This document shows, piece after piece, positions 6,065-12,474 of a DNA stretch of 12,474 bases. Numbering within the stretch: the stretch's first letter is position 1; each line of letters starts with the position of its first letter. This stretch comes from an uncultured Chloroflexota bacterium (GTDB lineage: Bacteria > Chloroflexota > Dehalococcoidia > UBA2979): NCBI GenBank assembly GCA_902827055.1, contig CADEHD010000032.1:1-12474 (forward strand). Reading direction: 5' to 3'. The notes below the pieces were generated by a model that saw only the letters and a list, made by a program, of their open reading frames with translations, did not search any database and was not told where the DNA came from. Position numbers and translations under genes: made by a program.

Positions 6065-6204
6065 CAGAAGCAGCCCGCCTGGGACGTGGCGCTCACGGGC
6101 CGGCGATGCGGCGCGTCGAGGGGACGATGTGGGCGTGGCTGCAACGCATCCTCCGCGCGGTACGACGCTCGGGCGCTCCTCGCCCGTCTCGCAGACCACT
6201 GCAC

Positions 6205-6210
6205 ATCCTA
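6205..6210 (-). promoter_or_regulatory. Possible -10 box (TAGGAT) in the 202-bp gap before the cupredoxin
   Basis: The gap 6065-6266 holds no convincing gene. TAGGAT on the minus strand at 6210-6205 is the same hexamer found before the thioredoxin-fold lipoprotein and would give a leader of about 130 nt. No matching -35 is evident. Otherwise I see nothing in the gap. Confidence 0.25.
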
Positions 6211-6266
6211 TCGAGGTTCTCGGCCTGCGCGTCGCCGCCGTCCGCCAGCTTCATCGCAGGTGGAGA

Positions 6267-6902
<636 letters not shown>

Positions 6903-6973
6903 GATCGCGATGGGCGCGCGGGCCCGTGCGAAACAGGCCACCTCGACACTACCGCTCGGCCATCGGAGCCGCT

Positions 6974-6979
6974 TACGAT
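6974..6979 (+). promoter_or_regulatory. Likely -10 box TACGAT for the sirtuin gene
   Basis: TACGAT ends 9 nt before the ATG at 6989, and no Shine-Dalgarno sequence lies between, so the mRNA would have almost no leader. TANNNT boxes close to the start are typical of leaderless bacterial transcripts. No -35 is clear. Confidence 0.4.
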
Positions 6980-6988
6980 TCTGTCGAG

Positions 6989-7822
6989 ATGTCCTCCGAC
7001 GCGGATTCCCCCTCGCTGGCCCACGCCGTGGCGCTGATCGCAGCGGCCCGCCACGCGGTGGTGCTCGCAGGGGCGGGGATGTCCAAGGAGTCCGGGATCC
7101 CCACGTTCCGGGGCGACGGCGGCCTCTGGACCGTCCGCGGTGAGCCACCCCTGAACCAGTATGAGACGTTCTCCGCCGATCCGCGGCGCTGGTGGGAGCG
7201 CCGCCTCGAGCAGGAGCGCAGCGCCGACGAGTTCGCGACGGCGATCGAGTCGGCCGAGCCGAACGCGGGGCATCGCGCGCTCGCGGACCTCGAGGCGATG
7301 GGCGCGATCGCGCATGTCATCTCGCAGAACATCGACGACCTCCACCGGCGCGCCGGTCAGCGGTCGCTCACGGAGATCCACGGCAACCGGACGTGGATGC
7401 GCTGCATCGTCTGCGAGTCGCGCTGGCCTCGGGCGGAGTTCCCGGTGGATCCCGAGGCCCTGCCCCCGCGCTGCGCGCAGCCGGGTTGCGGCGGCATCGT
7501 GAAGGGCGACACGGTGATGTTCGGGGAGCCAATTCCGCCGTCAGCGCTGCGGCGCTGCGCAGAGGAATCCGCGCGGGCCGACCTCTTCCTGAGCGTGGGC
7601 ACCTCGGCGGTGGTCTACCCGGCGGCGCAGTACCCGATCGCGGCCGCGCAGCGAGGCGTCCCCCTCATCGAGATCAACCCGGAGCCGACCCCCCTGACGC
7701 CGCTCGCGGCCGTGGTCCTCCGCGGCCCGTCCGGCGAGGTGCTCCCCGCACTCGCGGCCGCGGTGCGGGCGCTCCAGGATCGCGGTAGCGCCGCACGCAC
7801 GTCTCCCGGAGAGGACGACTAG
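6989..7822 (+). CDS. cobB: Sirtuin NAD-dependent protein deacylase
   Basis: A cytoplasmic NAD+-dependent protein lysine deacylase of 277 aa (SIR2 family). NAD-binding GAGMSKESGIPTFRG (28-42), SQNIDDLH (112-119), and catalytic His131 in EIHGN. Structural zinc Cys are C139 and C142 (CIVC) and C162 and C167 (CAQPGC). VMFGEPIP (176-183) and VGTSAVVYPA complete the Rossmann fold. SIRT5/CobB-type desuccinylases have a Tyr-x-x-Arg pair; the corresponding place, near WWERRL (68-73), lacks the Tyr, so deacetylase activity seems more likely than desuccinylase. ATG 6989 was preferred to a GTG at 6926, which adds sequence lying in the divergent promoter. Its stop overlaps the next start by one base (TAGTG), tying it to the beta-propeller gene. 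Confidence 0.93.
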   Translation: MSSDADSPSLAHAVALIAAARHAVVLAGAGMSKESGIPTFRGDGGLWTVRGEPPLNQYETFSADPRRWWERRLEQERSADEFATAIESAEPNAGHRALADLEAMGAIAHVISQNIDDLHRRAGQRSLTEIHGNRTWMRCIVCESRWPRAEFPVDPEALPPRCAQPGCGGIVKGDTVMFGEPIPPSALRRCAEESARADLFLSVGTSAVVYPAAQYPIAAAQRGVPLIEINPEPTPLTPLAAVVLRGPSGEVLPALAAAVRALQDRGSAARTSPGEDD

Positions 7823-8778
7823 TGGCCGCCAGCATCATGCTCGGGATTCTCATTGGCACGCCGGACGGGCTGCTGGAGCTGATCCCCGGGGACACGCCGC
7901 ATCGGCGGATCACGGGCAGCATCGACACCATCGACTACCGCGGGGATATGGGTCTCGCGGCCGGCCCCGAGGTTGGCCCGTGGATCCACCTCGGTAAGGC
8001 GTGGGCCAGGCTGGAGCTGGACGACAGCGTCGCCCCAGCCGGTGCGCGCGTGCGCACCGTGCGGATCGGGCGCAGCGGCGAAATCTACCTGGGGATGGAG
8101 CCCGCGGCGCTGCTCGTTTCGCGCGATCGAGGGGCCACGTGGACCAGCATCGAGGGCGTGCGCAGCCTGCTCAGGCACGAGCGCTCGGTGAAGACGCCAG
8201 CAGGCGCCTCGGCGCCGTATGTCGCGGGGGTGGTCTTCCCCGACGAGGGCGTGGTCGCGGGGATCGCGGGCGCCGGCGCGTGGGGCTCGCGCGATGTCGG
8301 CCAGACCTGGATGCGGCGCGCAGATGGACTCGATCCGATCGTCCGACGAATGTGGGATCACCCGGAGCGCGGTGACCGCCTCTACGCGACAACGGACTCG
8401 GGCTTCTATCGCACCGACGACGGCGGGTTCTCGTGGGTGCAGTCGCTGCGCGGCCTCGATCGGTCGCACGCCATCGACATGGCGGTGATCCCGGGGACGC
8501 CGGACCACATCATCCTGTCGGTGGCTCGGAAGGCGGGGGGCGAGGAGGGTGCACTCTTCCGCTCGATCAACGCCGGTCTGAGCTGGGAGCGCATGGCGCT
8601 GGGCAAGCGTGACGAGTTCGCACGCGCGCCGCTGGTGACCCGCGTCTGGGACAGCGAGGACACGCTGTTCGCACTCGCGGAGGGCGTGGCGTGGGGCTCC
8701 CACGACGGGGGCGCGAGCTGGATCGAGCTCGCCTCGGGGCTGCCGAGCCGTGCGAACGTGCTGGTCGGAGCGCTGTAG
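7822..8778 (+). CDS. Asp-box (BNR/sialidase-like) beta-propeller protein
   Basis: A 318-residue predicted beta-propeller without a signal peptide. At least five Asp-box turns (S-x-D-x-G-x-[ST]-W) can be read: SRDRGATW (100-107), SRDVGQTW (156-163), TDDGGFSW (198-205), SINAGLSW (248-255) and SHDGGASW (293-300). They are spaced about 42-56 residues apart, one per blade. Related proteins are sialidases, YCF48/Ycf48-like assembly factors and uncharacterised 'glycosyl hydrolase' propellers. I see no sialidase Arg triad or FRIP motif, so an enzyme role is doubtful and binding or scaffolding is more likely. The GTG at 7822 overlaps the sirtuin TAG by one base with GAGG at 7811-7814; ATG 7837 is the alternative. 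Confidence 0.85.
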   Translation: MAASIMLGILIGTPDGLLELIPGDTPHRRITGSIDTIDYRGDMGLAAGPEVGPWIHLGKAWARLELDDSVAPAGARVRTVRIGRSGEIYLGMEPAALLVSRDRGATWTSIEGVRSLLRHERSVKTPAGASAPYVAGVVFPDEGVVAGIAGAGAWGSRDVGQTWMRRADGLDPIVRRMWDHPERGDRLYATTDSGFYRTDDGGFSWVQSLRGLDRSHAIDMAVIPGTPDHIILSVARKAGGEEGALFRSINAGLSWERMALGKRDEFARAPLVTRVWDSEDTLFALAEGVAWGSHDGGASWIELASGLPSRANVLVGAL

Positions 8779-8787
8779 CCGCTCGAT

Positions 8788-8803
8788 CACCACGCTCGTG
8801 GTG
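8788..8803 (+). terminator. Perfect inverted repeat after the propeller gene
   Basis: CACCACG (8788-8794) and CGTGGTG (8797-8803) form an uninterrupted palindrome; a realistic hairpin has six pairs around GCTC. It begins 10 bp after the stop at 8778. There is no T-run, so it could equally be a binding site upstream of the hydrolase promoter. Confidence 0.4.
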
Positions 8804-8832
8804 CGGGGCTTCGGTCTAACGGGGCGCACTGG

Positions 8833-8867
8833 TAGACTGCACTTCTTACGAGGTTCCTCGCAACCTC
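8833..8867 (+). promoter_or_regulatory. Candidate promoter and leader hairpin for the alpha/beta-hydrolase
   Basis: TAGACT at 8833-8838 is a fair -10 with a weak TTCGGT at 8810-8815, 17 bp upstream. The predicted leader of about 60 nt contains a perfect hairpin, GAGGTT (8850-8855) with AACCTC (8862-8867) around CCTCGC, followed by pyrimidine-rich TTCCT. The hairpin could influence termination or mRNA stability. Confidence 0.3.
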
Positions 8868-8907
8868 TTCCTACCACGCTCCGTCAGATCCAAAGGACGC
8901 CACATCG

Positions 8908-9786
8908 ATGGCTGGCGCACATCGCATGAACGAGACCTCGATCGAGGCGAACGGCCTCCAGTTCCAGTACCAGGAGTGGGGCGACGCACGCAGCCGCCAC
9001 GCCGTGGTCCTGTTGCACGGCTACGCCGAAACGAAGGGGGCCTGGGAGGAGACCGCGGTCGACCTCGCCCGGGAGTACCGCGTGATTGCCGTCGACCAGC
9101 GGGGGCACGGCCGCAGCCAGCGCGCGGCGGACCGCGACTACACCCGCGCGACGCAGGTCGAGGACCTGGAGGCGCTCATCGGGGCGCTGGGCCTCCGCAG
9201 CGTGACCATCGTGGGCCACGGCATGGGTGGTGCGAACGCGATCTGCTACGCGGCAGAGCACCCCGACGTCGTGAGCGCGCTCATCCTCGTGGAGACGGCG
9301 CCCGAGGTGCTGCGGTCCGGCATCGAGAACCTGCGCCGCCTCCTCGTCACCTCGCCGAGCTCGTTCGACTCCGTGGAGGAGGCGGCTGCTCTGATCCGCG
9401 AGGCGTACCCGTACGCCACGCAGGAGCAGGCAGAGCGCCGCGCCCGCGCCTCGATCAGCCCGACGCCAGACGGCGCATTCGTGTGGGACTTCGACCCGGT
9501 GTTCCGCGACTCCACGGCGCGCCCGCCCGAGCCGGACCCCGGCCAGCGACGGCTCTCCGACCTGTGGGACAGCGTGGACCGGATCCAGTGCCCGGTCATG
9601 ATCGTGCGTGGTGCCGAGACCGACATGCTGACCTCGGAGGCCGTGCAGCGACTGCACCGACGTATCCCGGGCTCGCGCGTGTCGCTCATCGAGGAGGCGG
9701 GGCACTCGGTGCCCACGGATCAGCCGGCGATGCTGGCGCTCACGATCCGCGAGTTCCTCCAGAGCCTGTCCGGGGCGCTGATCTAG
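8908..9786 (+). CDS. Alpha/beta-hydrolase fold protein with Gly at the nucleophile position
   Basis: A cytoplasmic 292-residue alpha/beta-hydrolase-fold protein. The oxyanion-hole motif VVLLHGYAE (33-41), the VDQRGHGRS strand-turn (62-70), acidic residue Asp239 (RGAETDM) and His266 (EEAGHS) are all in place. The nucleophile elbow reads VGHGMGG (102-108), so residue 105, normally Ser, Asp or Cys, is Gly (codon GGC). A cap of about 100 residues lies between the elbow and the acid. Without a nucleophile, ordinary ester hydrolysis should fail; it may be non-enzymatic, use water or His/Asp chemistry, or carry a point mutation (AGC to GGC). ATG 8908 has AAAGGA at 8892-8897; ATG 8926 is an alternative. 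It is convergent, 6 bp from the acetyltransferase stop. Confidence 0.88.
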   Translation: MAGAHRMNETSIEANGLQFQYQEWGDARSRHAVVLLHGYAETKGAWEETAVDLAREYRVIAVDQRGHGRSQRAADRDYTRATQVEDLEALIGALGLRSVTIVGHGMGGANAICYAAEHPDVVSALILVETAPEVLRSGIENLRRLLVTSPSSFDSVEEAAALIREAYPYATQEQAERRARASISPTPDGAFVWDFDPVFRDSTARPPEPDPGQRRLSDLWDSVDRIQCPVMIVRGAETDMLTSEAVQRLHRRIPGSRVSLIEEAGHSVPTDQPAMLALTIREFLQSLSGALI

Positions 9787-9792
9787 CCGCAG

Positions 9793-10317
9793 CTATCGGG
9801 TGGGGGACGCCTCCGCGAGGGGGAATCCCAGGTCCATCCAGCGGTGCTCGATCCCTGCATCGAGGAAGACGTCGCCGTGCGCGACGTAGCCCAGTCGCTC
9901 GTAGAACGTGATGGCGTGCAGCTGCGCGCCGAGCGTGATGCCGCCGAACCCGCGCGATCGCGCCTCCGCCTCGAGGGTCCGCATCACGGCGCGTCCGACG
10001 CCCCCGCGACGATCCGCGGCGCGCACGGCGACCCGTCCGATGTGCGCGAGCCCCCCGGGTGGGTAGTCGAGGAGCAGGCGGCCGGTACCGACCGGACGCC
10101 CGTCACGCCGCGCGAGGACGTGGACCGCGCTCGTCACACGTCCCGGGTCGCCGTCGTGCGCGTCGATCTCCTCGACCTCAGGGACGCCCTGCTCCTCGAT
10201 GAAGACGGCGCGCCGAATCGCGAGCGCCTCGGCGAGCTCGGCAGCGGTGCGCACGAGGGCGACCCGGATGTCCGGGGGGTGGCCGGGGGCCTCGGGCGGC
10301 CGCGCGTCGGCGCTCAC
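9793..10317 (-). CDS. GNAT N-acetyltransferase, ElaA/YjcF-like
   Basis: A 174-residue acetyl-CoA-dependent N-acetyltransferase. The N-terminal motif IRRAVFIEEQGVPEVEEIDA (34-53) is characteristic of ElaA/YjcF-type GNATs. Motif A follows as HIGRVAVRAADRRGGVGRAV (92-111), where the RRGGVG loop grips the acetyl-CoA pyrophosphate. The C-terminal strand-helix has LGAQLHAITFYERLGY (129-144), with the usual Tyr near the end. Substrate unknown. The GTG at 10317 overlaps the preceding SH3b gene's TGA (GTGA), so translation is probably coupled. It is the last gene of the minus-strand trio and ends tail-to-tail with the hydrolase gene. Confidence 0.9.
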   Translation of the reverse strand: MSADARPPEAPGHPPDIRVALVRTAAELAEALAIRRAVFIEEQGVPEVEEIDAHDGDPGRVTSAVHVLARRDGRPVGTGRLLLDYPPGGLAHIGRVAVRAADRRGGVGRAVMRTLEAEARSRGFGGITLGAQLHAITFYERLGYVAHGDVFLDAGIEHRWMDLGFPLAEASPTR

Positions 10318-11285
10318 GGCCGTGGCCGCACGGGAGCGGCGAGGACGGGCGGCAGCACGAACACGGGGGTCTCGAAGGGGCGCCGCTGCAGGATCGACGT
10401 GGCGGGCGAGTCGCACCCGAAGTCGATCCGCACGATCCCCTGCTCGTTGACTCCGACGGCGCGGCCCGAGCCGTCCGGGAGGGCGAAGATCGCCACCCAA
10501 CGCCCCTCCGGGAAGTAGGCGGACTGCTCCTTCGACGCCTCGACGACGGCGTAGAGGCGCAGCGGCACGTTGGGAACGCTACCCGAGGTGAACAGCCACG
10601 GGATGAGCGTCGGCAGGCGCTCGGGGAGGACGTGCTCGCCCTCGCAGACCGAGGTGGGAAACACCTCGATGGCCGTGCCGGGGGTGGCCCCGGGCTTGAT
10701 GCTGCAGGGTGGCGGGCCGCCCATCCCGGGCGCGCTCTGGCACTGCGTCGAGAACGCCACGGTGAGCTGGCGGATGCGCGCCACGTCCTGGGTGAGCACG
10801 GCGTCGATCACCACGTCGATGGCGGGGTAGCCGCTGCTGGTGCCGGGCGCCTGCATCGCGGGCACCAGGGCGCGCGCCTCGATGGTCGGGAGCCCGCGCA
10901 CGTCCGGCGTCACCTGCATCCACTCGGCGCGGTACGCGATCCAGCCGGTGTCCGCGATCGCCAGCCACTGGCTGTCGGGCGAGCGCCCCGCGATGCCGAC
11001 GTCGTCGCCGGGCTGGAGGAGACCGATGGCCGCGGCGGTCGTGGTGGGCCCGGAGCGGACGTTGAGGTTGTCCGTGGTGATGCGCGCTCGCGCGATGACG
11101 GGGTACGCGACCGCGGTGGGCCACGGCGGCGGCGTCCCGACCGGACTCGCGACGGCCGCGGGGGTGCCGGACGCCTGCACCTCGGCGGTTGGGGCCGGCG
11201 TTGGGGCGCGCGAGCCGATGCTCCCGCACCCCGCGAGGAGGACGAGGACGCTCGCGAGGGCGGCCCACGCGAAGCCACGAGGCAC
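10314..11285 (-). CDS. SH3b-domain lipoprotein
   Basis: A 323-residue exported lipoprotein: signal peptide MPRGFAWAALASVLVLLAGC with lipidated Cys20, then a Pro/Thr/Ala linker to about residue 62. A bacterial SH3 (SH3b) domain spans about 64-126 and contains TTDNLNVRSGPTTTAAAIG (70-88), LQPGDDVGIAGR and WLAIADTGWIAY, typical of peptidoglycan- or peptide-binding modules. The remaining 200 residues are not recognised. They contain Cys182, Cys194, Cys214 and Cys291, which could form two disulfides. The start is GTG at 11285, overlapping the upstream TAG by one base. Its partner upstream is a metallohydrolase with a similar Pro-rich N-terminus, so a joint role at the cell surface is plausible but inferred. 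Confidence 0.85.
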   Translation of the reverse strand: MPRGFAWAALASVLVLLAGCGSIGSRAPTPAPTAEVQASGTPAAVASPVGTPPPWPTAVAYPVIARARITTDNLNVRSGPTTTAAAIGLLQPGDDVGIAGRSPDSQWLAIADTGWIAYRAEWMQVTPDVRGLPTIEARALVPAMQAPGTSSGYPAIDVVIDAVLTQDVARIRQLTVAFSTQCQSAPGMGGPPPCSIKPGATPGTAIEVFPTSVCEGEHVLPERLPTLIPWLFTSGSVPNVPLRLYAVVEASKEQSAYFPEGRWVAIFALPDGSGRAVGVNEQGIVRIDFGCDSPATSILQRRPFETPVFVLPPVLAAPVRPRP

Positions 11286-12166
11286 TAGAGCACTCCGTGG
11301 CGGGTGAGGATCTCGCGCGCGAGCAGCATGTGGAGGTCGCGGCGTCGCGACTCCGCCTGCTCGATCTGCCCCATCTCGACGAGGATCGCGGTGACGCCGG
11401 GCACGTGCGTGCCGATGCTGAGCGACGAGGTGCTGCGGCCTCCCGGCTGGCCACCGAAGCCCGGGGACGGGGTGGCGCCCGGCGCGGGCTGGGGCAGGCG
11501 GCCGCGAAACGTGAGCTCCTCGCGAGGGGTGATGAGCGTGTTCACCGCGCTCACGGCGTCCCGCACGAACGCCTCGGGCAGCGGGCCGTCACCCCGGGTC
11601 ACCGTCTGTCCGATGAACGCCGTGCCCGTGTTCGCGCCGCGCTCGAGGTAGAAGCCCCACGACTCGTGCATGTCGAGCACGAGGTCCACCTCGAACTCAC
11701 GCACGACGCGGATGATCGAGGCGGCCATGCGGGCCATCGGCAGCGCGCCGTCCTCGGCGCCGGGGTACAGCCGGTTGAGGTCACCGAGGTCGGGGAAGGT
11801 GCGCTCGAAGGCGCGTGTCGCCACGACGTTCGCACGCGGGATCACGAGGAGGCTCCCGGCGGACGGCTCCCACTCGGCGACGGACTCCGCGGCAAGCCAG
11901 CCGCCGGGCTCGTTGCCGTGCACGCCGCCAAGCACGAGCACGCGCGCGCCCTCGCGACCGGAGTGGGTGGCCACCAGGGGCGTCTGCCACGGGGTACTGG
12001 GCATCAGCAGGCGCTGCTCGCGGCCCGGAGGAAGCGGCGGTGGGGGGCCGCTCGGCGTGGCGGCGGGGGCCGCCTCGGCGGCGGCCGGCTCCGGGAGCAG
12101 CGACGTGGCACCGGTCTCCAGCGGGGAGAGCACCGGGGTGCGCTCGCGGACCTCGCGCGTGTCCAT
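11285..12166 (-). CDS. Succinylglutamate desuccinylase/aspartoacylase-like (M14) zinc hydrolase, doubtful N-terminus
   Basis: A zinc carboxypeptidase-fold hydrolase. Ligands and catalytic residues from the ATG at 12166: GGVHGNEPGG (80-89; His83, Glu86), DLNRLYPG (129-136), DMHES (165-169; His167), and the likely catalytic Glu264 in ILVEMGQ. A disordered insert lies near 223-246. The domain begins only around residue 55; before it is a Pro/Ala-rich linker (22-50), like the tethers of the exported lipoproteins nearby, yet no signal peptide precedes it. No ribosome-binding site is visible at 12166, and that ATG lies inside sequence reading as LamB/YcsF on the other strand. The native start was therefore probably lost or replaced; ATG 12004 is an internal alternative giving 239 aa. 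Its stop overlaps the SH3b gene start (TAGTG). Confidence 0.78.
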   Translation of the reverse strand: MDTREVRERTPVLSPLETGATSLLPEPAAAEAAPAATPSGPPPPLPPGREQRLLMPSTPWQTPLVATHSGREGARVLVLGGVHGNEPGGWLAAESVAEWEPSAGSLLVIPRANVVATRAFERTFPDLGDLNRLYPGAEDGALPMARMAASIIRVVREFEVDLVLDMHESWGFYLERGANTGTAFIGQTVTRGDGPLPEAFVRDAVSAVNTLITPREELTFRGRLPQPAPGATPSPGFGGQPGGRSTSSLSIGTHVPGVTAILVEMGQIEQAESRRRDLHMLLAREILTRHGVL

Positions 12167-12474
12167 GGCGGCCGCGTCCAGCACATGAATTTCCACGGCG
12201 CGCTTGGCCACATGCTCGCGGTCGATCCCACTCTCGCCGAGGTGATGATCGCTGGCGTGGCGAAGTATGATCCGGGCATGGGCATCTCGACGATCCCCCA
12301 TGGCCAGACCACGCGCGCGGCCAAGCGTCACGGTCTTCCCTGCGTGGGCACGTTCTTCGCCGATCGGGCCTATGGGCCGGACGGCAAGCTGGTCGGCCGC
12401 GGCGGGCCGGGCGCGGTGATCGAGGACAACGAGGCGGTTGCGACGCGCGTCATGCGCTTTCTCGATGACGGCAC
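12137..12474 (+). CDS. LamB/YcsF (PxpA-like 5-oxoprolinase subunit A) fragment, 5'-truncated and running off the window
   Basis: The + frame reads GALADLARVHGGRVQHMNF and HGALGHM, then FFADRAYGPDGKLVGR and GAVIEDNEAVATRV up to the window edge. This matches the middle and later part of LamB/YcsF proteins, which act with PxpB/PxpC in ATP-dependent 5-oxoproline cleavage (E. coli PxpA has GAL, KPHGMLYN and VFADRGY in the same order). The family's first 90-100 residues, with the metal-site DLNxDxGE and ACGFHAGDP motifs, are absent: upstream codons in this frame give Arg/Gly-rich, non-homologous sequence. The first in-frame ATG within the homology is 12185. Since the 5' part overlaps the M14 gene, this looks like a truncated gene at a rearrangement or assembly join. 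Confidence 0.75.

Noticed and set aside
6065..6199. Longer start (GTG 6199) for the cupredoxin
   Set aside because: It would place 45 mostly charged residues before a normal lipoprotein signal peptide.

Overview
The window is bacterial, very G+C-rich (about 70 % by eye) and dense with genes. It carries ordinary metabolic genes mixed with exported lipoproteins. The Pro/Thr-rich linkers behind lipoprotein signal peptides, frequent GTG starts, 1-4 nt stop/start overlaps, TANNNT-type -10 boxes close to start codons, and the mix of families (M20 peptidase, hydroxyacyl-CoA dehydrogenase, DUF1932-type dehydrogenase, Asp-box propeller, LamB/YcsF) suggest a Chloroflexota, perhaps Dehalococcoidia/SAR202-like, metagenomic genome. 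That placement is inference. I see no rRNA, tRNA, CRISPR array, insertion sequence or phage gene, and no gene-free stretch over 300 bp.

Layout. 1-2179 (+): tail of an unknown gene, an M20 metallopeptidase overlapping it by ATGA, and a short 3-hydroxyacyl-CoA dehydrogenase. 2180-2287: a convergent gap with codon-like bias and a direct/inverted octamer triplet. 2288-4241 (-): a three-gene run (DUF1932-type dehydrogenase, FMN-binding split-barrel protein, thioredoxin-fold lipoprotein). 4310-5443 (+): an aminoglycoside-phosphotransferase/ecdysteroid-kinase-like protein, divergent from that run. 5471-6902 (-): TlpA-like thioredoxin, then a plastocyanin-like lipoprotein. 6989-9786 (+): sirtuin, an Asp-box beta-propeller overlapping it by 1 nt, then an alpha/beta-hydrolase. 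9793-12166 (-): a tightly overlapped trio of aspartoacylase/succinylglutamate desuccinylase-like protein, SH3b lipoprotein and ElaA-like GNAT acetyltransferase. 12137-12474 (+): a 5'-truncated LamB/YcsF (PxpA-like) coding sequence running off the edge.

The most interesting object is the thioredoxin-fold lipoprotein at 2288-2848 (-). Its reading frame is continuous except for one in-frame TGA at 2546-2548, which falls exactly where the first Cys of the CxxC active site belongs (W-TGA-P-F-C). A hairpin with a GU-containing apical loop lies 19-37 nt downstream of the TGA, as in bacterial SECIS elements. At least five neighbouring genes use TGA as a normal stop. I therefore read it as a candidate selenoprotein with a U-P-F-C active site. 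Its promoter carries a perfect 9-bp inverted repeat touching the -10 box, so expression is probably controlled.

Other points of note: an alpha/beta-hydrolase whose nucleophile-elbow Ser is Gly (GHGMGG); a hydroxyacyl-CoA dehydrogenase that stops early, with codon bias continuing in another frame; and a probable breakpoint near 12.13-12.14 kb, where two divergent genes both seem to lack their 5' ends.
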